A model generated the notes under the pieces. It worked only from the letters and a program-made list of their open reading frames with translations, was not told the DNA's origin and searched no databases. From Candidatus Helarchaeota archaeon (lineage in GTDB: Archaea; Asgardarchaeota; Lokiarchaeia; Helarchaeales; HEL-GB-A), in NCBI GenBank assembly GCA_016840125.1, contig JAEOSY010000304.1:1-22598 (forward strand): DNA of 22,598 nucleotides, given 5' to 3'. The stretch's first letter is position 1. Every line of letters begins with the position of its first letter. Of the stretch, positions 1 to 10,000 are shown piece by piece. Made by a program: the position numbers and the translations under genes.

Positions 1-3000
1 GATTGATTGCCCCTAAGAACACATCATCGTTCGGGATCGTAAAATTGATTTCAAATATATCGCTCCCGAGGTAGGACAGTGAAAGATTATACCAGCTGCT
101 ATCGCTGCGATTGACCGCGAGGTAGCCAGCAAGCGCAGGGTCACTATCCTCCACATCGGTAATGGTAACATTGACGCGGATGGTCTCATTCCTATTCATG
201 GGAGTTGTATCATTTGAAATAATGTTGGAAATTTCAGGTTGGTTGTTTAATACATTCACCGCGCCCAGCACGGTTTCCACCCAACCTCCTTCCGTGTCAT
301 TTGCCCTGACAATAACGTTCATTGACCCCAAATACGGATCCGTTGTCGGGATTGTGAAGTTGTACTCAAAGAAATCACTTCCTAAGTACGTCATCGAGAT
401 ATTATTCCACCCGCCCGAAGGAATGTCAATACAGAGGAACACGGTTAGGTTTGGATTCAGATCTTCTACATCGACTACGGTGGCGTTGGCCCAGATCATT
501 TCATCTCGGAACATAGAGGGGGTCTGGTTCGTTGCGGTGTCCGAAATGACGGGTGCATTATTCTGCACGATGACCGTGGCGACTAGAGACGAGAGAGTAT
601 AACCAGAATCGGAATCTGTAGCATAAATATACAGATTGATTGCCCCTAAGAACACATCATCATTCGGGATCGTAAAATTAATTTCAAAAATGTCACTCCC
701 AAGGTAGGTGAGGGAGACATTATACCAGCTGCTATCACTCCGATTGACCGCGAGGTAACCCTGGAGTGCAGGGTCAATGTCCTCTACATCGGTGATGGTC
801 GCATTAACACGAATAGTTTCATTGCGGTTCATGGGAGTGGTATCATTTGAAATAATGTTGGAAATTTCGGGCTGGTTGTTTAATACATTCACCGCGCCCA
901 ACACGGTTTCCACCCAACCTCCTTCCGTGTCATTTGCCCTGACAATAACGTTCATCGACCCCAAATAAGGATCCGTAGTCGGGATCGTGAAGTTGTACTC
1001 AAAGAAATCACTTCCTAAGTACATCATGGAGATATTATTCCATCCTCCTGAAGGAATATCAATGCAGAGGAACACGGTCAGGTTTGGATTCAGATCTTCT
1101 ACATCGACTACAGTTGCGTTTGCCCAGATCATTTCATCTCGGAACATAGAGGGGGTCTGGTTCGTTGCCGTGGCTGAAATGACGGGTGCATTATTCTGAA
1201 CAACGATTGTAGCGATAAGAGATGAGAGGATGTAACCCGAATCGGAATCCGTAGCGTAAATATACAGGTTTATTGCCCCTAAGAAGATATCATCGTTCGG
1301 GATCGTAAAGTTAATTTCAAATACGTCACTCCCAAGGTATGTGAGGGAGACGTTATACCAGCTGCTATCGCTGCGATTGACCGCGAGGTAACCCTGAAGT
1401 GCAGGGTCAATGTCCTCTACATCTGTGATGGTCGCATTAACACGAATAGTTTCATTGCGGTTCATGGGAGTGGTATCATTTGAAGCAATGTTGGAAATTT
1501 CGGGCTGGTTGTTGAATACATTCACCGCGCCCAACACGGTTTCCACCCAGCCTCCTTCCGTGTCATTTGCTCTTATAATAACGTTCATTGACCCCAAATA
1601 AGGATCTGTTGTCGGGATCGTGAAATTGTACTCAAAGAAATCACTTCCTAAATACATCATGGAGATATTATTCCACCCGCCTGAAGGAATATCAATGCAG
1701 AGGAACACGGTCAGGTTTGGATTCAGGTCCTCCACATCTATTACGGTGGCGTTGGCCCAGATCATTTCATCTCGGAACATAGAGGGGGTCTGGTTCGTTG
1801 CCGTGGCTGAAATGACGGGTGCATTATTCTGAACAACGATTGTAGCGATAAGAGATGAGAGGGTGTAACCCGAATCGGAATCTGTGGCGTGTATATAGAG
1901 ATTGATCGCCCCTAAGAACACGTCATCGTTCGGGATGGTGAAGTTGATTTCAAAGACGTCACTCCCTAGGTACGTCAGGGAGAGGTTGTACCAGCTGCTA
2001 TCGCTGCGATTCACCGCGAGATAGCCTTGAAGTGCAGGGTCGGTATCCTCCACATCTGTGATGGTCACATTAACCCGAATGGTCTCATTTCTATTCATAG
2101 GAGTCGTATCATTTGAAATAATGTTTGAAATTTCAGGTTGGTTGTTTAATACATTCACCGCGCCAAGCACTGTTTCCACCCAGCCTCCTTCCGTGTCATT
2201 TGCTCTTATAATAACGTTCATTGACCCCAAATAAGGATCTGTTGTCGGGATCGTGAAATTGTACTCAAAGAAATCACTTCCTAAATACGTCATGGAGATA
2301 TTATTCCACCCGCCTGAAGGAATATCAATGCAGAGGAACACGGTCAGGTTTGGATTCAGGTCCTCCACATCTATTACGGTGGCGTTGGTCCAGATCATTT
2401 CATTCCGGTACATTGAGGGGGTCTGGTTCGTTGCGGTGTCCGAAATGACGGGCGCGTTATTCTGGACAATGACCGTTGCGACTAGAGCTGAAAGGGTGTA
2501 ACCCGAGTCGGAATCCGTTGCGTGTATATAGAGATTGATCGCCCCTAAGAACACGTCATCGTTCGGGATCGTAAAGTTAATTTCAAAGACGTCACTCCCT
2601 AGGTACGTCAGGGAGAGGTTGTACCAGCTGCTATCGCTGCGATTCACCGCGAGGTAACCCTGAAGTGCTGGATCGGTATCCTCCACATCTGTGATGGTTA
2701 CATTAACGCGAATGGTTTCATTTCTATTCATCGGAGTCGTATCGTTTGAAATAATGTTTGAAATTTCGGGCTGGTTGTTCAATACATTCACCGCGCCCAG
2801 CACGGTTTCCATCCACCCCCCATCACTATCATTTCCCCTTATAATAACGTTCATCGATCCCAAGTAAGGATCTGTTGTTGGGATTGTAAAGTTATATTCG
2901 AAGAAGTCGCTTCCTAAATACGTCATGGAGATATTATTCCACCCGCCTGAGGGAATATCAATACAGAGGAACACGGTTAGGTTTGGATTCAGATCTTCTA

Positions 3001-3799
3001 TATCTATTACGGTGGCATTAGCCCAGATCACTTCATTGCGGTACATGGAAGGGGTCTGGTTCGTTGCTGTGTCAGAAATGACGGGTATATTATTCTGAAC
3101 AATGATTGTTGCGACTAGGGATGAAAGGGTGTAACCCGAGTCGGAATCTGTCGCGTGTATATAAAGATTTATTGCATCTAAGAAAATGTCATCATTCGGG
3201 ATCGTGAAGTTAATTTCAAAGACATCGCTACCCAAGTAGGTTAGGGAGAGGTTATACCAGCTGCTATCACTGCGATTAACTGCAAGGTAACTTGCAAGTG
3301 CAGGATCGGTGTCCTCCACATCTGTGATAGTGACATTAATTCGAATGGTCTCATTGCGGTTCATGGGAGTCGTATCGTTTGAAATAATATTGGAAATTTC
3401 GGGCTGGTTGTTCAACACATTCACCCCCCCTAAAACGGTTTCCAACCACCCCCCATCACTGTCATTTGCTCTGATTATGACATTCATAGACCCTATATAC
3501 GAATCCGTAGTGGGAATCGTAAAATTATACTCGAAAAAGTTACTCCCTAAATAAGTCATAGAGATGTTGTTCCACCCCCCTAAGGGGATGTCAATACAGA
3601 GGAAAGCGGTCAGGTTAGGGTTCAGATCTTCTATATCTACTACGGTTGCGTTGGCCCAGATCGTCTGATCCCGATACATGGTTGCCGTTTGATTTGTTAG
3701 TTCTCCAGATATTGCGGGCTGGTTATTCAGCACGGTGATAGTTCCTAGAGAATTTTCTACCCAACCATTATCAGTATCATTTGCCCGAATATATACTTG
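1..3799 (-). repeat. Six tandem 633-bp units (211 aa each) inside the giant surface gene
   Basis: The marker sequence GATTGATTGCCCCTAAGAA or close variants recurs at 1, 634, 1267, 1900, 2533 and 3166, exactly 633 bases apart, so 1-3799 holds six units and the array continues off the left edge. In a stretch of about 250 bases the units starting at 634 and 1267 differ at fewer than about 20 positions. The unit nearest the gene start (from 3166) is more diverged. Each unit encodes two different Ig/cadherin-like domains of about 105 residues, one around NRNETIRVNVTITDVED and one around MIWANATVVDVEDLNPN. The A and B domains differ from each other far more than A from A or B from B, so the duplicated block is the two-domain pair. 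Confidence 0.93.
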
Positions 3800-6754
3800 G
3801 ATCTGTCCTAAGTATGTATCATCATTCGGAATAGTGAAAAAGTAATTGAAAAGGTTCCCGGTCGGTGCCCCCATCGAGATGTTATTCCATGAGGTTTCTT
3901 CCACGAGATACACGCAAAGATATCCTGTCAAGCTGGGGTGGGTATCCTCCACATCTGTTATCGTAGCGTTCGCCCAGATGGTCTGATTCCGGTACATGGT
4001 AGCAGTTTGATTGGAGAGGGGAGTTGTTATTATAGGTTGATTATTTTGAACGGTGATAGTTCCAACCGACGTTTCAACCCAACCATCATCTGAATCATTC
4101 GCCCGAATTGTTAATTGAATTTGCCCGAGGTAGGTATCATCTGTTGGAATAGTATAGTTATAATCAAAAATATTACCTGCTTCCACTGTCATGGAAAAAT
4201 TCGTCCATACTATTTCCTCAACGCGATAAACACATAAATAAACTGATAAATCGGGAGGGGTGTCCTCTAAATCTGTTACTGTCGCGTTAATCCATATAGT
4301 TTGATCACGATTCATAGTGGCAGTATGATTCGATGTTAACGTAGAAATTACGGGAGGATCGTTCAAAATTTGGATTGATAGGGTTGTTTCGTTGTAGTCC
4401 GCATCCCATCTAGTCCCATTTACAATAATACTAAAATTATAAGGCAGGGTAACCTTTGGTCCCCACTCCGCTCCATCAAAAGTCCAAGAATAATTCCCAC
4501 TTCCAACATCAATCATTTGATACATGGTATTATTATATAGTACCGTGAGGTTGACATTCGCATTAGGTAGCCCTTCCGTATGGTAAATATCCTCGAAATA
4601 GGCTGTAATATCCATCGTTTGATTTGAATAAATAGATGTAAACGTTAATTGGCTCTGATTCAAGAATATGGTAAGATTACTGGGGCGTTTTTGTAGGTTA
4701 ATGGTGACATTTTCTGAATGGGATTGGTACCATGTTTTATTACAGTTTAAGAGGATGTAATACACTCCATCAGTCCATGAAGTGGTATCGAACGTTCGAT
4801 TGTAGTACCCTACTCCAAGATTCTCGAGATCGAGGGCAGCCCAGTCGACCCAAAGCCCCCCGGTGGCATTCTCCAACCGATAATAGGCTTCCGTCGTGGA
4901 AATTCCCCCTTTCAAGGGAGTGAAGGTATTATTGAAGAAGGAGGTCACGTTGATTTCATCTCCAATATACCGATCTAGAACCGTGTTGGTGGTATATTCA
5001 GACGAATCTACGTAGGAGGTTAATTCCGTTGGGTACCTGACTTCAATTGTGGTTTCATTCAATCCCACATGGGTACCGTTATACCAGACAACCCGGATCG
5101 TATAGGTACCATTGCTTTGGGTGGAGCCTGCGATTGTCCAATCAGTAAAACTCATGACCCCTCCAACGGCTGTCGTTGAATTGGGTGGATTATGGTCGGT
5201 ATAATTGGAAATTTGGGTTGGATTATAAACGGTAAGATTTCCATTTCCTCCCACGACAGAATTTCCCCCATTATCCTTAATCGAAGCATTTACTCGAATA
5301 ATATCAGTTATATTGAAAATCCCATCCGTATTCAGAGTATAAGTACCTGCATTATTTTCTTCGAGGGTGAGAGTTTTGACGAAATTATTAGAAGTTATAT
5401 TAAGGAACCATGCATTACTTGATTCAGAGAGATTCTCCATGGATAAGATCCTAGACGAAGGAGTCCAAAACCAATCATTAAAAGTAGTTTCAGGAGTCCC
5501 GGTCCTGTTATAAATCTGTAAGGGTTCCCATTGACTTGGGAGTGAGATATTAATAGCTTGGTTTGTATAACCACTGGGGAAGCTGTTTGACCAATTCACA
5601 TGCCAAGTCGCGTTTATATTTTTCTGAGCAAAAAAGTATGGCGTGGCAGTTATAGTTTTATTATATTCCCCTTGCCAATTAACATCATAAGTGATAGCCC
5701 AATCTGAGTCGACATCTATCGTCAAGTTGCCTGAGGCGCTAGTATACCGATCAACATTGGTCCAATTCCCATTTCCATAGCCACTATCGGTCACAGCGGA
5801 ACCATTGACCGTCATTCCAACTTGGGAAGGTTGAGGGGCATTTGCCGTGCCTGGTGCTTGCAATCCTATTTTCATATCATGATCAAACGCGGAAACACTC
5901 GCCGCCCAGCTGGCTCCTGAGGTTCCCCACGCATAAGCCTCATCAGCACTATCATTATTTATTCCCACGGATGGATCATTCCATCGCTTCCAATAGATAG
6001 TAGCGGCTTGAAAACTCCCTTGAGCTCGGAAATAAAACAAGAAAAAGGTGTTATCATACGTAGCGGAGGTGTTGAGGTATAAATTCGTAAAATTAAACGT
6101 GAGATATACATAACCTGCTGTTTCTGTGAGTTCATAATTCGCAGTTGTTAACCAACCTGTAACCGGAGAGCCAGCTGGCTTCGGGGTTCCACTATCATTA
6201 ATTGCTGAATAAATACGAACTGTGATATCAAAAGGGTCATCGCTATCAACAGAAGGCCATAATTGAGTGGTGACATTTGTTAAATAACAGCTGGCATTGA
6301 CTCGGAATGATTGAGAAAAGGCAGGGCTAAGTTGAGTGAATACTGTCGAAGCAGCTGCATCCTCAATTACTTTTGTGATATTTGGAGCATATATATTAGT
6401 AAAGTTAAGAAACATAGAGGATGTACCCCATGAAACATCTTGTGGAACGGCGAAATTGAAGTTTTGGGCATTAGAGAGACCTGTTTCACTACCTAATTTT
6501 TGAGCAAATAACGTTAGATCTCTGTTATTACCAGCAGCACTTAAAATGGATTGATATGGGTTACCTACTGCCTCATCTTCGGGATTTAGGATAAAATTAT
6601 TGTCAACGGGGTCTTTCTGGGGGGGGGCATCCAAGGGCTGCAAAGGAATAAGTACCAGAATGAACATGACTAATAAAACAAAGAGAACTATCGAATTACG
6701 AGAAGATAATGGATGAAATCTGGACTTTTTTCTTACAATATGACTTCCCGACAT
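1..6754 (-). CDS. Giant secreted Ig/cadherin-like repeat surface protein (C-terminus beyond window)
   Basis: The reading frame opens at ATG 6754-6752 and stays open to the left edge, giving at least 2251 codons without a stop. The start precedes a basic stretch and a hydrophobic segment (about residues 20-40, core NSIVLFVLLVMFILVLIP), which fits a signal peptide. Residues about 100-575 match the ectodomain of the divergent neighbour at 7091; shared motifs include SGTPKPAGS, IYWK-WNDPSVGI and GLNETTI. Several diverged beta-sandwich-like modules follow (about 600-985), then six 211-residue units to the edge. The sequence is dense in N-x-S/T sequons (such as NATV, NLTV, NFTI), as expected for a glycosylated surface adhesin or S-layer-associated protein. 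A run of nine C in the coding strand lies just after the signal peptide. No transmembrane anchor is visible because the C-terminus is missing. The function as an adhesin is inferred. The small plus-strand frames here are shadows of the repeats. Confidence 0.9.
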   Translation of the reverse strand, partial: MSGSHIVRKKSRFHPLSSRNSIVLFVLLVMFILVLIPLQPLDAPPQKDPVDNNFILNPEDEAVGNPYQSILSAAGNNRDLTLFAQKLGSETGLSNAQNFNFAVPQDVSWGTSSMFLNFTNIYAPNITKVIEDAAASTVFTQLSPAFSQSFRVNASCYLTNVTTQLWPSVDSDDPFDITVRIYSAINDSGTPKPAGSPVTGWLTTANYELTETAGYVYLTFNFTNLYLNTSATYDNTFFLFYFRAQGSFQAATIYWKRWNDPSVGINNDSADEAYAWGTSGASWAASVSAFDHDMKIGLQAPGTANAPQPSQVGMTVNGSAVTDSGYGNGNWTNVDRYTSASGNLTIDVDSDWAITYDVNWQGEYNKTITATPYFFAQKNINATWHVNWSNSFPSGYTNQAINISLPSQWEPLQIYNRTGTPETTFNDWFWTPSSRILSMENLSESSNAWFLNITSNNFVKTLTLEENNAGTYTLNTDGIFNITDIIRVNASIKDNGGNSVVGGNGNLTVYNPTQISNYTDHNPPNSTTAVGGVMSFTDWTIAGSTQSNGTYTIRVVWYNGTHVGLNETTIEVRYPTELTSYVDSSEYTTNTVLDRYIGDEINVTSFFNNTFTPLKGGISTTEAYYRLENATGGLWVDWAALDLENLGVGYYNRTFDTTSWTDGVYYILLNCNKTWYQSHSENVTINLQKRPSNLTIFLNQSQLTFTSIYSNQTMDITAYFEDIYHTEGLPNANVNLTVLYNNTMYQMIDVGSGNYSWTFDGAEWGPKVTLPYNFSIIVNGTRWDADYNETTLSIQILNDPPVISTLTSNHTATMNRDQTIWINATVTDLEDTPPDLSVYLCVYRVEEIVWTNFSMTVEAGNIFDYNYTIPTDDTYLGQIQLTIRANDSDDGWVETSVGTITVQNNQPIITTPLSNQTATMYRNQTIWANATITDVEDTHPSLTGYLCVYLVEETSWNNISMGAPTGNLFNYFFTIPNDDTYLGQIQVYIRANDTDNGWVENSLGTITVLNNQPAISGELTNQTATMYRDQTIWANATVVDIEDLNPNLTAFLCIDIPLGGWNNISMTYLGSNFFEYNFTIPTTDSYIGSMNVIIRANDSDGGWLETVLGGVNVLNNQPEISNIISNDTTPMNRNETIRINVTITDVEDTDPALASYLAVNRSDSSWYNLSLTYLGSDVFEINFTIPNDDIFLDAINLYIHATDSDSGYTLSSLVATIIVQNNIPVISDTATNQTPSMYRNEVIWANATVIDIEDLNPNLTVFLCIDIPSGGWNNISMTYLGSDFFEYNFTIPTTDPYLGSMNVIIRGNDSDGGWMETVLGAVNVLNNQPEISNIISNDTTPMNRNETIRVNVTITDVEDTDPALQGYLAVNRSDSSWYNLSLTYLGSDVFEINFTIPNDDVFLGAINLYIHATDSDSGYTLSALVATVIVQNNAPVISDTATNQTPSMYRNEMIWTNATVIDVEDLNPNLTVFLCIDIPSGGWNNISMTYLGSDFFEYNFTIPTTDPYLGSMNVIIRANDTEGGWVETVLGAVNVLNNQPEISNIISNDTTPMNRNETIRVNVTITDVEDTDPALQGYLAVNRSDSSWYNLSLTYLGSDVFEINFTIPNDDVFLGAINLYIHATDSDSGYTLSSLIATIVVQNNAPVISATATNQTPSMFRDEMIWANATVIDVEDLNPNLTVFLCIDIPSGGWNNISMMYLGSDFFEYNFTIPTTDPYLGSMNVIIRANDTEGGWVETVLGAVNVFNNQPEISNIASNDTTPMNRNETIRVNATITDVEDIDPALQGYLAVNRSDSSWYNVSLTYLGSDVFEINFTIPNDDIFLGAINLYIYATDSDSGYILSSLIATIVVQNNAPVISATATNQTPSMFRDEMIWANATVVDVEDLNPNLTVFLCIDIPSGGWNNISMMYLGSDFFEYNFTIPTTDPYLGSMNVIVRANDTEGGWVETVLGAVNVLNNQPEISNIISNDTTPMNRNETIRVNATITDVEDIDPALQGYLAVNRSDSSWYNVSLTYLGSDIFEINFTIPNDDVFLGAINLYIYATDSDSGYTLSSLVATVIVQNNAPVISDTATNQTPSMFRDEMIWANATVVDVEDLNPNLTVFLCIDIPSGGWNNISMTYLGSDFFEYNFTIPTTDPYLGSMNVIVRANDTEGGWVETVLGAVNVLNNQPEISNIISNDTTPMNRNETIRVNVTITDVEDSDPALAGYLAVNRSDSSWYNLSLSYLGSDIFEINFTIPNDDVFLGAIN
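3800..4360 (-). repeat. Diverged Ig/cadherin-like repeat modules preceding the 633-bp array
   Basis: Two further modules carry the same landmarks as the array, such as MNRDQTIWINATVTDLED, IPTDDTYLGQI and RANDSDDGWVE. They are strongly diverged at the DNA level, with more A/T at third positions. They look like older copies of the domain from which the homogeneous array was amplified. Confidence 0.75.
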
Positions 6755-7090
6755 GGTAATTTCACTCACTTTAATGAATGGGGGGATTATTAATTAAATA
6801 ACACGTTTGATATATGATTATACAAGTTATGAAGAAATGTATTGAGATCTTATTTTGTCGTAATTAGACATAATTATCTTTTGGCATGGAATCTCATACA
6901 TTTATAAAATAGGACCTATGAAGTCTCGTATCAAAAAAATAATAAGACAAAAAGAAATTAAAAATCTTAAAGGATTACTATTAAAAACGCTTGAGATTGT
7001 TTCAAACCATTTTCGTGAAATTATGTAGTATAGTAATTTTTAAGAATGATCTATTCGAAAATTGATTAAGTTTATGGATGGTTTAATGAG
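6755..7090. promoter_or_regulatory. Divergent intergenic region between the two surface-protein genes
   Basis: This 336-base AT-rich gap separates two head-to-head genes and must hold both promoters. On the minus side TTAATTAAATAA around 6789-6800 is a possible TATA element. On the plus side AT-rich stretches lie near 7030-7050, and GGATGGT at 7077-7083 is a plausible ribosome binding site seven bases before ATG 7091. A possible 36-codon frame, ATG 6918 to TAG 7028, is rich in lysine and leucine (start MKSRIKKIIRQKEIKNLKG). It has no convincing ribosome binding site, so I do not call it a gene. Confidence 0.55.
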
Positions 7091-10000
7091 ATGAGAAAAA
7101 ATAATCTATTTTCTGGATTTCTTTCGTATTTGCTAATAATTATGTTCATTTTTACTACTATTTTACCTGTAATTCCTCTCTGGAATACTTCTAACCTTAA
7201 TAATGAAAACATTATTTTGGAACAACAAGAGGCTAGCGCCTATTATATTAGTGCTAATTGGATAAATCAGCCTGTTATAGTTGATGGGAATATCACTTCC
7301 CTGCAAGAATGGAGTGATGCGACTGTTCTAAATTTGTGGTCTCCCAAATACTCCTTAAATGCTACACTTTATTTTAAGAACAATGCAACTCACTTAGCAA
7401 TTCTTTGTGATGCGTATGGTGATGAGACTCAAGACACAGTAGGTCCTGCTTTGGATCAACTAGATCACTTGGATATGGGATTTGACACAGGAAATGATGA
7501 TACTCAAACAGATGCACAAGAAGATTCCTTCTCATTACTCGCGAATGGAACCGTCCTTCAATGGGAGTACAATAGCACTGCCAGCGATTATAGTCAAGTA
7601 GCTTTGGATAATGTGGCTGGGGGTGTAACCTTTACGGCGAGTGCTCTTAATACAAATAATCACGAAATTTATGAATTTTTAATTAGTCTTAACACTATTT
7701 ACGCAAATGCGGGTGAAAAAGTTGGGCTTACAAGTCCTTTTATAAACTTACTCACCCTTGGATGGCCTTATGACTCTGCAGGGCAATTTAATACATACCC
7801 CCTCACTGCAACTTACTCAGACCTAACTTCTTGGGGCACCTTGAAATTAGCTGAACAATCACCTACTGCTACTATAACGGGACTAGGTGATAATTTAACA
7901 GTTCAATTCCATTGTGAAAATAATGGCACTACTTCGGGGCGCACCGAGAGCTCAGACTTCAACGTATCTATCCCTAGTGGGAATTGGAATCAAAATTGGG
8001 TGGATATCGATTTAACTAATATCTATGCACCAAACGATACTGACCAAATTGAAGATGCTTCTGCCTCCTCTGTTTTTGAAGAGCTCAGTCCAGCACATGC
8101 TCAATCATTCCGTGTTAATGCGAGCTGTTTATTACAGAATTTCACAGTACAACTCTGGCCTAGCACAGATAGTGATGATCCAGAAGATATCCTTGTACGG
8201 GTCTATCCTGCGATTGATAGCAGCGGAACTCCAAAACCAGCTGGTTCACTTTTGACCGGTTGGCTATTCAGCCAAGCCATTGAGCTGACAGAAACTCCCG
8301 GGTGGACTTATTTAACCTTTAATACCTCGGACTTATTCTTAAACATATCAGCCACTTATGATAAGACCTTTTTCATTATGCTGTTTGAAGATCCTGGTAG
8401 CTTTCAAAATGCTGTTATTTACTGGAAAAAGTGGAATGATCCCTCAGTTGGAATCAGTAATGATAGTAAGGATGAAGCTTATTTATGGGAGTCATCGGGG
8501 ACAAACTGGGCTGCTGTTACATCAGCTTTCGATATGGATATGAAAGTGGCGATAGCTCCCCTCTCCAATACACCTTTACCATCTCAAGTTGGAATAAAAA
8601 TTAATGGATCTATTGTGACTGATAATGGTATCGGTCAGGGCAAATGGAATTCGAGCCAAATTTTCACAGGCAGTAATGTTCTCTTTGATGTTCAATCGAA
8701 TTGGACGATTACTTATGATGTTGATTGGGGTACTAGTTATGAACTGACTGGTGTTGGAACTGTTGATTATCAGGCGGGACTGGCAGCGTTGGTCGATTGG
8801 AACGTAACTACCTCCATTACCTTCCCAACAACATTTCATTCCTTAGAGATTAATATGTCCATTCCACTTGACTGGAACGCAAGTTCCCCTACGGTATTAA
8901 ATGGGAGCAGTCTACCAGCTCTTGGAACTTATCTTCCTGCCAATTATATCTGGTATCCCTCCCAAGGGATCGTGCAAATAAAAAATATGAGCGAACCTCT
9001 AAATTACTGGAGGTTGGATTGTGCTGGATATAATTATTTGACTGGTGTTTCTCTAGAAAAAAGAGTAGGGTTGAGCTATGTAGGAATTTCTCTAGGAGAA
9101 ACAGTAAATATTACCGATACTCTTCGAATCAATGGAACTGTCGAGGATAATTTAGGTAACCCCATAACAGAGCTTAATTCTGGGAACTTGACGGTTTATA
9201 CGGCTTCACGGACTGCTCACACTGAGAATAATGTGGATGTAACAAGCGGCATTTTAAGTTTCACCGATTGGCTAATTTCAATGGATACGGACGAACTTGG
9301 GGTATACACAATTCGTCTTATCTGGTTCAACGGTCTGGAAGTCGGATTGAATGAAACTACAATCCAGGTGGTGATACCAACTGATGCTATTAAAATAATG
9401 CCTACTGAACAATACTTTTTCATTGGAGCAGGGGTTAATGAAATCAATGTCACAATCCTATACAATTGCACGTATTGGGCACAGCGAGGCGGTATTTCAA
9501 ATGTCAATGCCTCATTTCGAGTTTGGAACTATTCGACCATGTGGTGGGATTGGACTAATTTAGATCAAGAGGCTGTAGAATTTGGATATTACAACTACAC
9601 CTTTGATTATTCCTCATGGACAAATGGTACCTACACAGTTCAAATTAATTTGAACAAAACTGGATATCAATCTCAAGAAATCAACTATACAGTTTTTCTC
9701 GTATTTAATACGGGTATAGAACTCGTAGCACCTCCATCAAATCAAATAACATACGATTATCCTGATAACCTGACAATCCAAGTGAATTATACTAAGGCAA
9801 CTGGCGAAGAAATACTGACAGCTAGTGTATTATTGACTATCAATGGTAGTGCCCCCTTGGCTTTAAGCGTTGTTAGCGATTTATACGTAATCCAATTAAA
9901 TAGTACTGATTATGGCGTTGGATTTTATAACATCACCATAACTGCATCCTTATTAGGATACTTCACTCAGCAAATAAACATCAATTGGACCATCCAAGCA

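Noticed and set aside
162..3554. Series of plus-strand frames of 63-146 codons repeating every 633 bases
   Set aside because: They are the complement of the repeat array in the uninterrupted minus-strand giant gene. Their regular recurrence only mirrors the repeat, and they lack ribosome binding sites.
1..3799. CRISPR array
   Set aside because: The repeats are 633 bases, protein-coding and without spacers.
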